From Maridesulfovibrio salexigens DSM 2638 (GTDB lineage: Bacteria; Desulfobacterota; Desulfovibrionia; Desulfovibrionales; Desulfovibrionaceae): 64,000 nucleotides of DNA. Location: assembly GCF_000023445.1 (NCBI RefSeq), contig NC_012881.1, positions 3,380,001-3,444,000 of the forward strand. The letters are read 5' to 3'. Positions 18,518 to 26,732 of this stretch are shown one piece after another; the first letter of the stretch is position 1, and every line of letters starts with the position of its first letter. A program made the translations under genes and the position numbers. A model generated the notes under the pieces. That model was not told the origin of the DNA and did no database searches. It saw nothing but the letters and a program-made list of their open reading frames with translations.

Positions 18518-19138
18518 CTACTTCTGCCCCACCAGCACAAAAGTCCCGTACTGGTGAACAACGCCTTCCTTATCCGGCTTGTTATAGATGCCATGTTTAT
18601 GGTGCTGCACGGCAGAGAACCCGGCATTTGTGACCATTGCTGCCAGTTCATCCGGCTCAAAACCATTGTAAGGCACAACATTATCGCCGTGGAAACTGCC
18701 GTCTTCTGGCAGGAGTTCCCCTATTACCAGCTTACCGCCCTTCTTTAACAGCTTAGCCATCAGCCCCAGCACTTCCGGCAGGTCCTCAACATGGTGCATA
18801 GCCATAGAAGTGAATATTGCATCAAGCGAATTATCCCTGAGTCCTGCTTCATGCAGAGCAACAGGAATCACCCGGACATTGCCAAAATCTTCATTTTGAG
18901 TTTTCGCATTAAGCATATCCAGCATTGCAGCAGAGGTATCAAGCGCATAGAGAGTCTTAACTCTTTTGCCGAACCGCAAACCAACCAGTCCGGTCCCGCA
19001 TCCGAAATCGAGAACTTCACTTTCAGCCTTGAAATCAATTGCCTTCTCTACCGCAGCAGCAAATTCGTCCGCAATGCGTTTGCGTTCAGGATTGCTGTCC
19101 CATTCCTTTGCCTTACGAGTAAATTCATCTTGTGACAT
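18518..19138 (-). CDS. SAM-dependent class I methyltransferase
   Basis: The 206-residue protein shows motif I VLDFGCGTGLVGLRF, the acidic residue at the end of strand 2 (YALDTS), and the post-motif segment MHHVEDLPEVL. It belongs to the UbiE/Methyltransf_11 type. The substrate is unknown. ATG 19138 has GGAGAAC upstream. The gene lies just downstream of the trp operon terminator and is probably transcribed separately. Confidence 0.85.
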   Translation of the reverse strand: MSQDEFTRKAKEWDSNPERKRIADEFAAAVEKAIDFKAESEVLDFGCGTGLVGLRFGKRVKTLYALDTSAAMLDMLNAKTQNEDFGNVRVIPVALHEAGLRDNSLDAIFTSMAMHHVEDLPEVLGLMAKLLKKGGKLVIGELLPEDGSFHGDNVVPYNGFEPDELAAMVTNAGFSAVQHHKHGIYNKPDKEGVVHQYGTFVLVGQK

Positions 19139-19148
19139 AAATGTTCTC

Positions 19149-19189
19149 CATAAAAGAATCCCGGTAGATTAAGTCTACCGGGATTCTTT
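19149..19189 (-). terminator. Terminator of the trp operon
   Basis: A perfect 16-bp stem (19153-19168 with 19174-19189) has a 5-base loop, 5 bases after the trpA stop. The minus-strand stem ends in TTCTTTT, so it fits a Rho-independent terminator, and it separates trpA from the following methyltransferase gene. Confidence 0.8.
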
Positions 19190-19194
19190 ATATC

Positions 19195-19962
19195 TTATTT
19201 CCAGACCTTCATAAACTCTGCACTGCTTTTCCCAGAATCAATGTGCTTGATCAGCGCGGAACCGAATACAGCAGCATCGACAAGTCCTTCAAGCTCCTTG
19301 AGCTGGGAAGGTTCTTTCAGTCCGAAACCGAGAGCCACCGGAATATCAAAGACCTCCTGCGCCTTGGCGAGGCCCTGCTTGATTTCTTCAGGCAACGTAG
19401 CGGTGCCTCCGGTAGTTCCCAGAACGGAAACATAATAGCAGAAGCCGTTACCGCCCTTGGAATAGAGAGCCATGCGATCCGCCTCGGTATTCAGGCCGAC
19501 CAGCGGAATCAGCGCGATGTCATACTTTGCAAGTAAATCGCGGAACTCCACACCTTCCTCATAAGGCAGGTCGGCAATGATCAGACCGTTTACCCCGGCT
19601 GCACTGGCATCCTTGGCAAATTCCTCCAGTCCATATTGCAGCACCGGGTTATAGTACCCCATGAGCAGCACTCCGGCACTGATCTTGGCGCGATGTTCGG
19701 AAAGTCCAGCCAGAATCCACTTCAGGTTGATGCCGTCCTCAAGGCATTTCAGGGAAGCTGCCTCAACCACCGGACCATCTGCCACGGGATCGGAAAAAGG
19801 CATACCGATTTCGATTACATCCGCACCGTGCTCATCAAGCTCGAGAATTTCTTTCCAGAACTGATCACGGTTGGGATATCCACCGGGCAGGAACGGAATC
19901 AGACCGAGGCGGCCTTCTGCTTTAGCCTCATTAATTTTATCTGCAAGTTTGGTAATACTCAT
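19195..19962 (-). CDS. trpA: Tryptophan synthase alpha subunit
   Basis: TrpA cleaves indole-3-glycerol phosphate to indole and glyceraldehyde-3-phosphate within the TrpAB complex. The 255-residue TIM barrel shows the catalytic Glu in ADVIEIGMPFSDPVADGP and the second catalytic Asp in GLIIADLPYEE. The start ATG 19962 has GGGGAGC 7 bases upstream; the upstream in-frame ATG lies inside trpB. It is the last gene of trpEGDCFBA and follows trpB by 13 bases. Confidence 0.95.
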   Translation of the reverse strand: MSITKLADKINEAKAEGRLGLIPFLPGGYPNRDQFWKEILELDEHGADVIEIGMPFSDPVADGPVVEAASLKCLEDGINLKWILAGLSEHRAKISAGVLLMGYYNPVLQYGLEEFAKDASAAGVNGLIIADLPYEEGVEFRDLLAKYDIALIPLVGLNTEADRMALYSKGGNGFCYYVSVLGTTGGTATLPEEIKQGLAKAQEVFDIPVALGFGLKEPSQLKELEGLVDAAVFGSALIKHIDSGKSSAEFMKVWK

Positions 19963-19975
19963 TTTTATTGCTCCC

Positions 19976-21154
19976 CTATACTCCATGCTCAGCGAGGTAA
20001 TCTTCAAGAATACCCATGTCCTTGTCGCCGCGACCGGACAGGTTGACTATGACGTTAGCATCTTTGGGAATGGAATCCCTGTTTTCCAAGACCCACGCAA
20101 CAGCATGGGAACTTTCCAGCGCTGGCAGGATACCTTCCTTGCGACAAAGCATCTGGAATGCATTCAGGGCTTGATGGTCATTGACTGTGCCGTACTGAGC
20201 ACGACCGGTTGCATGCAGATGCACGTGTTCAGGACCTACACCGGGGTAATCAAGACCGGGAGCAATGGAATGTGAAGGCAGGATCTGCCCTTCCTCGGTC
20301 TGGAGCAACAAGGTGTTCATGCCATGCAGAACTCCGGGAGTTCCGAGGTTGATGGGTGCGGAGTTGGTGCAGCCCGGTTCTCCGGTACCCGCAGCCTCAA
20401 CACCTACTATTTTAACTGATTTTTCTTGCACAAATTCGTGGAACATGCCGATGGCATTGGAACCGCCGCCCACGCAGGCTACAACCATGTAAGGCAGTTC
20501 ACCTGTTTTTTCCTTGAACTGGGCCTTGGCTTCACGCCCGATAATTGCCTGAAATTCACGAACCAGCAGCGGGAAGGGATGCGGGCCGGCGGCAGTACCG
20601 AAGCAGTAATGGGTGGTCTGTTGATCAGCGATCCATTTACGCAGCGCGGCGTTGATAGCGTCCTTCAGGGTCTGGGTGCCGGATTCCACAGGCACACATT
20701 TCGCGCCCAGAAGTTCCATACGGCGCACGTTATGAGACTGACGTTTCACATCCAGAGCGCCCATGTAAATTTCGCAGTCAAGATCAAGAAGTGCGGCTGC
20801 GGTTGCGGTTGCAACACCGTGCTGTCCGGCTCCTGTTTCAGCCAGAAGCATGGGCTTGCCCATCATCTTGGTTAAAAGAGCCTGCCCAACGGTGTTGTTA
20901 ACCTTATGTGCTCCGGTATGAGCAAGGTCTTCACGCTTGAGCCAGAGGTTGAATCCCAGTTCGCGGGAAATATTCGCGCAATGGGTCAGTGCGGTGGGAC
21001 GACCGACAAAATCTTTAAGAAGGCGGGTGAATTCCTGCTGGAATTCGTCAGATTTCATGATCTTTTCCATGGCCTCTTCAAGCTCGAGCAGCGGCGGCAT
21101 GAGCAGTTCAGGTACAAACTGTCCGCCGTAATCTCCAAAATATCCTCGTTTCAT
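19976..21154 (-). CDS. trpB: Tryptophan synthase beta subunit
   Basis: TrpB condenses indole with serine to give tryptophan, using pyridoxal phosphate. The PLP Lys is K84 in GAHKVNN, and the glycine-rich phosphate loop GGGSNAIG is visible. At 392 residues it is a standard TrpB1. ATG 21154 is preceded by AAAGGAT. Between this gene and trpF is a 167-base gap holding a hairpin repeat, unusually long for this otherwise tight operon. Confidence 0.95.
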   Translation of the reverse strand: MKRGYFGDYGGQFVPELLMPPLLELEEAMEKIMKSDEFQQEFTRLLKDFVGRPTALTHCANISRELGFNLWLKREDLAHTGAHKVNNTVGQALLTKMMGKPMLLAETGAGQHGVATATAAALLDLDCEIYMGALDVKRQSHNVRRMELLGAKCVPVESGTQTLKDAINAALRKWIADQQTTHYCFGTAAGPHPFPLLVREFQAIIGREAKAQFKEKTGELPYMVVACVGGGSNAIGMFHEFVQEKSVKIVGVEAAGTGEPGCTNSAPINLGTPGVLHGMNTLLLQTEEGQILPSHSIAPGLDYPGVGPEHVHLHATGRAQYGTVNDHQALNAFQMLCRKEGILPALESSHAVAWVLENRDSIPKDANVIVNLSGRGDKDMGILEDYLAEHGV

Positions 21155-21180
21155 GATCCTATCCTTTTTTATATGAGATT

Positions 21181-21260
21181 GCCTCCGGCGGCCCTGCCGG
21201 GGGCCTTAAACCCTTTTTGTAAAAAGGGTTTAAGAATCCCAAAAACTTTTAATAAGGCTT
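21181..21260. repeat. Double-hairpin intergenic repeat between trpF and trpB
   Basis: Two inverted repeats lie side by side. One is a GC-rich dyad (GCCTCCGGC...GCCGGGGGC, 21181-21204). The other is a perfect 13-bp dyad with a 2-base centre (TTAAACCCTTTTT-GT-AAAAAGGGTTTAA, 21206-21233), followed by GAATCCCAAAAACTTTT. From memory, sequences of this shape recur between genes in Desulfovibrio genomes. In the trp mRNA it could stabilise or attenuate expression of trpBA. Confidence 0.65.
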
Positions 21261-21321
21261 CGCCGTTTTAAATGGACAAACTGTCATTGGGCTGAAACGG
21301 CCGAAGGTTGCTTTTATATTT

Positions 21322-21939
21322 CTATTGACCAATAGCTGCAAAAGCCGCAGCCAGTTTATTTCTTTCTTTTTTGCCCGGTTCGGATTCCACTCCGGAATTA
21401 AGATCAACTCCGTTTGGTTGTGCTGTATCCAACGCTTCTCTCAGATTTTCTGCTGAAAGACCTCCTGCCAGCAACCATGGAACCGGAATGGTTACATCTT
21501 TGAACACTTCAAATTCCATTGCAATGCCATGCCCGCCGCCGGATTTTCCGGCATCGAAAAGCAAGTAAGTGCAATGAGGAACAAAACGGTCAATATCCGC
21601 TTGAAACTCTTTTACTGAATCGTACTTCTGAGGCCAGAGAACTTTGATCACCCGTTCTTTGCCCACGGCTTTACAAAATTCCTCATTCTGTCCTCCGTGC
21701 AATTGCGCAAAATCGAGCTGACCGTTTTTCAAAGTTTCGATCACTTCCGTTGCACTCTGCTTAACAAAGACACCTACCTTTTTGGCTCCGTCAGTTTTAA
21801 CGGAACGGGCAAAAGCGGCATCAACGTTACGCGGGCTGGAAGGATGAAAAATGAATCCTAAAAAATCCACGCCCAATTGTTCACACATAGTCGCGTCTTC
21901 TTTGGAAGTCATTCCGCAAACTTTGACTAACAGGCTCAT
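21322..21939 (-). CDS. trpF: Phosphoribosylanthranilate isomerase
   Basis: TrpF catalyses the Amadori rearrangement of phosphoribosylanthranilate to CdRP. The 205-residue barrel begins LVKVCGMTSKEDA, where the Cys is the catalytic base. The catalytic Asp lies in YLLFDAGKSGGGHG. The start overlaps trpC by 4 bases (ATGA), so translation is coupled. Confidence 0.95.
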   Translation of the reverse strand: MSLLVKVCGMTSKEDATMCEQLGVDFLGFIFHPSSPRNVDAAFARSVKTDGAKKVGVFVKQSATEVIETLKNGQLDFAQLHGGQNEEFCKAVGKERVIKVLWPQKYDSVKEFQADIDRFVPHCTYLLFDAGKSGGGHGIAMEFEVFKDVTIPVPWLLAGGLSAENLREALDTAQPNGVDLNSGVESEPGKKERNKLAAAFAAIGQ

Positions 21940-22715
21940 AACCTGCCTCCGGCAACCAACGCGGCAAGCTTGGCCTGCGGGTCCGGGCTGGACATAATTG
22001 AGGTGCCGATGAGCACGGTATCGTAGCCCAACTCATTCATCTGTGCGCAATCTTCAGGTTCACTGATTCCGCTGGCGCAGATCCAGATTTCACCCTCTTC
22101 CTTGAGCTTGATGAATTCAATGGAACGATTCATGTCGATACCAAGGGTATCAAGGTCGCGGTTATTGATCTGGATAATCCGCGCTCCGGCCTGCTTGGCC
22201 CGCTTGAGATCAACATCATCAAAAGCCTCAACCACAGCATCAAGCCCCGCGGCATGAGTTTGCTCGATCATTTCCTTAAGATAACCGTCATCCTCAAACA
22301 TACGCACGATGACCAAAAGAGCCGAAGCCGGAGTAGCCAAAGTCTGCTCAATCTGCATCAGATCGGTAAGGAAATCCTTGCGCAGCATCGGCAATCCGCT
22401 AGGTTTAATTTCATCGAGGTAACTAAGATTACCCTTGAAATACTCCTCTTCGGTAAGCACAGAGATAGCCGAAGCACCTCCGGCAGCATACATCTTGGCA
22501 ACATCCGCTGCGCTCAGACCAAGGTTGATATCCCCCTTGGACGGAGAAGCACGCTTATATTCGGCAATGACCTTCAGCCCGGATTCATCACGGCGGATAG
22601 CATCGGCAAAAGAAGCACGTTCCCCCGCATATGGAGTAAACTTTCTTCCTTCGGACTGCATCTTCGCCAGCATATCCAGCTCGGCCTGTTTTGCTTTTCT
22701 GAATTTATCGAGCAT
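21936..22715 (-). CDS. trpC: Indole-3-glycerol phosphate synthase
   Basis: TrpC decarboxylates and closes the ring of CdRP to indole-3-glycerol phosphate. Visible landmarks are the catalytic Glu and Lys in VIAEYKRASPSKG, the second Lys in MLRKDF, and INNRDLDT with LIGTSIM near the end. At 259 residues it is a single-domain enzyme, not fused to TrpF. It starts 3 bases after trpD. Confidence 0.95.
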   Translation of the reverse strand: MLDKFRKAKQAELDMLAKMQSEGRKFTPYAGERASFADAIRRDESGLKVIAEYKRASPSKGDINLGLSAADVAKMYAAGGASAISVLTEEEYFKGNLSYLDEIKPSGLPMLRKDFLTDLMQIEQTLATPASALLVIVRMFEDDGYLKEMIEQTHAAGLDAVVEAFDDVDLKRAKQAGARIIQINNRDLDTLGIDMNRSIEFIKLKEEGEIWICASGISEPEDCAQMNELGYDTVLIGTSIMSSPDPQAKLAALVAGGRL

Positions 22716-22718
22716 GAC

Positions 22719-23708
22719 CTAGTATTCCTTATCCACGCCCTTAGCGACTTTAGCCTTGGCTTTTTCCATGCCCTCTTCCAAAGACACACCATCAAGAATG
22801 GAAATTGCCGCCCCAAGGTTCAATGCCACCATATCAAGCATGGCCTGCGGTGCGGTACCCGCCAGAACCTTACGAATTGTTGCCAAAGCTTCAGGACGAT
22901 CCTTAACAGCAACATCTTCAGGCTTGGCTGCTGCAAAACCGTAATCAGCCGGATCAATCTTAACTTCGGTAAGCTCACCGTTCTCCACAAGAATCGCATC
23001 GTTCACACCGAACGGAGTCAATTCATCAAAGTTACCCGCGCCATGAATAACATACGCCTTTTCCACATTGGTCAGCACCAGCACTTCAGCCATAAGACGC
23101 AGAATTTCCGGTCTGCCAACGCCCAGAATCTGGTGAGTGGGACGTGCGGGGTTTAACAGGGGGCCCATAAGGTTAAACAAGGTCGGGATTCCCAGTTCTT
23201 TTCGAATGGGAGCGATTTTTCCGAAGGCCGGGTGGTAATTCGGGGCAAACATGAACACAAATTTATCCCGCAGCAGCACATCGCGCGCCTCATTCACTGT
23301 AGTTCCCAGTGAAACTCCCAAATCTTCCAACACATCAGCAGAACCGCAGGAAGATGAAACCGCCCTATTGCCGTGCTTGGTAACCAGATAGCCCATATCT
23401 GCAAGGTAAATCGCAACCGCAGTAGAGCAGTTGAAACTGTTGGTGCCGTCACCTCCTGTACCGCAAGTATCAATGCACGGACTGTTGATGCCTTTGATCA
23501 GCTTGGCCTCACGCAGGGCCGCACGCACACCGGCAGCAACTTCAACAGCTTTTTCGCCCTTGGTTCTCAGCCCCATGAGCAGCGCACCCGCTTGAGCATT
23601 GGTCATTTCACCGGAAAAGAGTTCCTCAAAAACAGCATCAGCCTGTTCTGTGGTCAGGTCCTGACCGGAAGAAAGAGCGGTCAGGGATTCGCTTATAATC
23701 TGTGACAT
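22719..23708 (-). CDS. trpD: Anthranilate phosphoribosyltransferase
   Basis: TrpD joins anthranilate to PRPP. The PRPP-binding loop DTCGTGGDG and the [18 protein letters not shown] segment are conserved. The 329-residue length is typical for the separate (not TrpG-fused) form. It lies 30 bases after trpG in the operon. Confidence 0.95.
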
Positions 23709-23738
23709 TTTTATTTCCTTCTATATATAATGATAGAG

Positions 23739-24311
23739 CTAGATATTTCCGTCCAAGAAGTTCTTCAGCAGTTTCGGTCCATCCGGTGTCAAAATTGATT
23801 CTGGATGGAACTGCAACCCTGTCCACGGGCGGTCCTTATAGCGAAGGCCCATTACTTCATCCTGATCAGTCCATGCGGTCAGCTCCAGCATATCCGGTGC
23901 TTCATCCACATTGACCACTAGAGAATGGTAGCGGCAGACATTAAACGGATTATCCAGACCAGTGAAAATGCCTTCATTCTTGTGGTGAACATCGGAAGTC
24001 TTGCCGTGCATGATCCGTCCGGCGCGGACTACGGATGCCCCCGCAAAATGACCTAAAGTCTGGTGACCTAGGCAGACGCCGAGTACCGGAATTTCCTTGG
24101 GCAGACGAGAAAGGAATTCCAAGGACAACCCTGCGTTTTCCGGATTACTGGGGCCGGGAGAAAGGCAGACCCGTTCCAGTTTGCCGGACTCTGCAAGCTC
24201 AAGGATTTCCTCACGGTCATTGCGCAGCACCAGAGGATCAGCCCCAAGCTGCTGAAATGCCTGCACCAGATTGAAGGTAAATGAATCAAAATTATCTACG
24301 AGTAAAAACAT
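23739..24311 (-). CDS. trpG: Anthranilate synthase component II (glutamine amidotransferase)
   Basis: TrpG hydrolyses glutamine and gives ammonia to TrpE. The class I amidotransferase triad is visible: Cys in GVCLGHQ, and His and Glu in QFHPES. The chosen start ATG 24311 gives 190 residues beginning MFLLVDNFDSF, the canonical N-terminus, and overlaps the end of trpE by 20 bases. A longer frame to 24437 lies wholly inside trpE and is rejected. Confidence 0.95.
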   Translation of the reverse strand: MFLLVDNFDSFTFNLVQAFQQLGADPLVLRNDREEILELAESGKLERVCLSPGPSNPENAGLSLEFLSRLPKEIPVLGVCLGHQTLGHFAGASVVRAGRIMHGKTSDVHHKNEGIFTGLDNPFNVCRYHSLVVNVDEAPDMLELTAWTDQDEVMGLRYKDRPWTGLQFHPESILTPDGPKLLKNFLDGNI

Positions 24312-25707
24312 CACCGCCCTCCGATTGCAGAATTTCCTTAAGCACCCTTGCCTTGTTGTTGCATTCCTTCCATTCCATTTCAGGATCGGAATCATAAACG
24401 ATTCCAGCCCCGGCCTGCCAATGGCACTTGCCATCACGAATCCACATGGAACGAATGGTAATACCGGTATCGAGGTTCACGGAATCCTTATCCAGACCGA
24501 TAAAACCGATGCAGCCTCCGTAAGGACCGCGCGGAACTTCCTCGATTTCGGAAATGATTTCCATGGCCCTGATTTTAGGGGCACCGGAAAGTGTTCCCGC
24601 CGGAAAGGTCGCTTGCAGCACGTCGATGGCATCGTGATCATCACGCAGATCGGCTTCCACATAAGAAGTGATGTGCATTACGTGGCTGAAGTATTCGATC
24701 TGCTTGAATTTTTCGACACTCACGGTACCGGGCTTGGCGATACGTCCAAGGTCATTGCGGCCAAGGTCAACCAGCATGACATGTTCAGCGATTTCCTTGG
24801 GATCAGCGAGCAGCTCTTCGGCATACTTGCGGTCCCCGGCAGCATCCTTGCCGCGCGGACGGGTCCCGGCGATAGGACGAACTTCCAGCCTGCCTTTATC
24901 GCAACGGGCCATCAATTCGGGGGAAGAACCGAGCAGGATTTCCTCACGGCTGAACTTCATATAGAACATGAACGGCGAGGGATTGGCCTGACGCAGGCGG
25001 CGATAAAGATCAAAGGAGTCACCGCTGAAAGGAGCAGAAAAACGGGTAGAAAGAACCACCTGAATGCATTCGCCCTCGGCAATGAGATCCTTAACTTTCT
25101 TGACCCCTTCCATATATTTTTCCTTACCCGGAACAGCCACCGGATCACCAACCTTGGTCGGTTCGCACTCGGCACCGAAAACAGGCGGTGTAAATTCAGG
25201 AGCGTCATCCTTATCAAGTGAAAGAAAGCAGCAGCTGTGCTTGAGGTGATCGAAAAGAACTACCCGTCCGGGCAGAGCCAAACGAACCTCAGCATCATCA
25301 GCAGGCAACTTCTCTTTGAGCTTCGGCTCCAGCATTCCGGCAATTCCGTAACCGAGTGTTCCGTATAGGCCGCGAGTCAGAGCAGGAAGTTCACCGACTT
25401 CCGGCTGGGCTTTCAGGTGCAGGGCCTTCATGACAGCACGCATGCCCTCCAGAAACTCCATGCCCGAATAAGTTGCCAATCCCGCAAGCCTTGAATCAGC
25501 GCATTCCACGGAAAGCTTACCGCGCACAGGTGAAAGCTTGAGTCTGAAATCCCAAGCTATAAGGCTGTAACGTCCAAGTCGTCCGTCAACCTCGGCACTT
25601 TCCAATAGAATTCCCGGCGCATCACCGACCAAGCCTAGATACAGACTGATCGGAGTCTGCGTATCAGCCGGCAACCATTTGCCATACTGAGTTAGTTCAA
25701 TCTTCAT
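24292..25707 (-). CDS. trpE: Anthranilate synthase component I
   Basis: TrpE makes anthranilate from chorismate. The 471-residue protein has the feedback-binding LLES motif near the N-terminus (residues 35-38) and C-terminal chorismate-site signatures PIAGTRPRG, DLGRNDLGRI and GTLSGAPK. Presence of LLES suggests feedback inhibition by tryptophan (family knowledge). It heads the trp operon; its 5' leader holds an inverted-repeat element instead of a Trp-rich leader peptide. Confidence 0.95.
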   Translation of the reverse strand: MKIELTQYGKWLPADTQTPISLYLGLVGDAPGILLESAEVDGRLGRYSLIAWDFRLKLSPVRGKLSVECADSRLAGLATYSGMEFLEGMRAVMKALHLKAQPEVGELPALTRGLYGTLGYGIAGMLEPKLKEKLPADDAEVRLALPGRVVLFDHLKHSCCFLSLDKDDAPEFTPPVFGAECEPTKVGDPVAVPGKEKYMEGVKKVKDLIAEGECIQVVLSTRFSAPFSGDSFDLYRRLRQANPSPFMFYMKFSREEILLGSSPELMARCDKGRLEVRPIAGTRPRGKDAAGDRKYAEELLADPKEIAEHVMLVDLGRNDLGRIAKPGTVSVEKFKQIEYFSHVMHITSYVEADLRDDHDAIDVLQATFPAGTLSGAPKIRAMEIISEIEEVPRGPYGGCIGFIGLDKDSVNLDTGITIRSMWIRDGKCHWQAGAGIVYDSDPEMEWKECNNKARVLKEILQSEGGDVFTRR

Positions 25708-25740
25708 CTTGAGTTTCTCCGTATCCGGTTAGTTTTTATT

Positions 25741-25867
25741 AATAAGTTGTTCAAAAAGTGCCAGATGCAAGGCGCAATAAAAGTTTAAGGCCGAAGCGTA
25801 TCTAAATACATGAGGATTTAAACTTTTTGCAGCAACGCCGCAGATGGTGCTTTTTCAACAACTTATT
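25741..25867. repeat. MITE-like imperfect inverted repeat in the trp leader
   Basis: A 127-bp element has perfect 11-bp ends (AATAAGTTGTT...AACAACTTATT) and longer imperfect arms that continue through AAAAAG, CCA, GATGC/AGGCG and AAGTTTAA. No coding region is inside. It sits 33 bases upstream of the trpE start, between it and the aro operon terminator. By shape it resembles small non-autonomous elements. I recall related sequences (GCGCCTTGCATCTGGC type) in intergenic regions of other Deltaproteobacteria. Confidence 0.7.
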
Positions 25868-25890
25868 GTAATCGCTCACACCAATTTTAT

Positions 25891-25930
25891 ATATAAAAAA
25901 AAGACCGCGTTCCGGGAGAACGCGGTCTTT
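25891..25930 (-). terminator. Terminator of the aro-pheA-tyrA operon
   Basis: A 12-bp stem (AAAGACCGCGTT/AACGCGGTCTTT) with a 7-base loop lies 23 bases after tyrA. On the minus strand it is followed by a T-tract. It separates the aro operon from trpEGDCFBA, so the trp genes need their own promoter or read-through. Confidence 0.88.
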
Positions 25931-25953
25931 ATCTTTTTTAGATGCACTTCTCC

Positions 25954-26730
25954 CTAGGTATTGTTGTCACGCCACCACCAAGAAGCACGGTCTGCAAGCA
26001 GGTCCATATCACCTGCGGCAGCCAAAGAGAGAAAAGAACGGAACAGACGAGTAGCTTCCTGACTGTACTGGTTGGCATCAGTAATAGTCCCGAATAAATC
26101 GCTGTCCTGAGTGACCATCTTGCGTGCGGATTCGAGTCTGCGCTTGAAAGAAGGGGTCACAAACTTTTTAATATTGGGAATTTCGCGGGAACAGGCCAGA
26201 AATGCAATTGTGGAACTGAAGTTCAGGGCCTGAATCATAGCCATAGCTTTATCGTGCTCTTCAACAGAAGATTCAAAAGCGCCGAAATTGAGACGCTCAA
26301 AGAAATCCTTCACAGCCAGCATCGCCGGACGATCTTCTTCACGCTCTGCAACAAGTGCAACAGTGGGATCAAAATCAGCAGGAATCACCGGTCCGAACAA
26401 GGGATGAGTACCTACCACGGGACCATCGTAAGCACGAAGCATCTGCTGGACCGGACGCCCTTTGACCGAACCTACATCAGAGAGGATCGCACCCTTTTTC
26501 AAATGCGGAATAACCACGGGCAGGACCTCGTCCATAACCGTCACCGGAATGCACAGGATAACCAAATCGGTATCCGGCAGGCGGCGGGCCATCTTTTCCT
26601 CGTCGAGCGGAGTGTCAAAACGGTAGACCATCAGTCCGGCCCGTTCAGCAGTGAGCGCGAGGAAGCCCCCCATCTGGCCCCTAGACCCGATGATGGCTAC
26701 ACTATGTATTTTCTCAAACTCGCACTCCAT
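25954..26730 (-). CDS. tyrA: Prephenate dehydrogenase
   Basis: TyrA makes 4-hydroxyphenylpyruvate for tyrosine. The N-terminal Rossmann motif is SVAIIGSRGQMGGF, followed by the typical 'DVGSVKG' and 'GTHPLFGP' segments with a catalytic His. No chorismate mutase domain is fused. ATG 26730 follows the aroA stop by 2 bases. An in-frame TTG at 26739, overlapping aroA, has a better-spaced AAGGA and may be the real start (three more residues). It is the last gene of the aro operon. Confidence 0.9.
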   Translation of the reverse strand: MECEFEKIHSVAIIGSRGQMGGFLALTAERAGLMVYRFDTPLDEEKMARRLPDTDLVILCIPVTVMDEVLPVVIPHLKKGAILSDVGSVKGRPVQQMLRAYDGPVVGTHPLFGPVIPADFDPTVALVAEREEDRPAMLAVKDFFERLNFGAFESSVEEHDKAMAMIQALNFSSTIAFLACSREIPNIKKFVTPSFKRRLESARKMVTQDSDLFGTITDANQYSQEATRLFRSFLSLAAAGDMDLLADRASWWWRDNNT

Positions 26731-26732
26731 GA

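Noticed and set aside
25680-25740. Trp-codon leader peptide before trpE
   Set aside because: No short frame with clustered Trp codons is found on the minus strand upstream of trpE.
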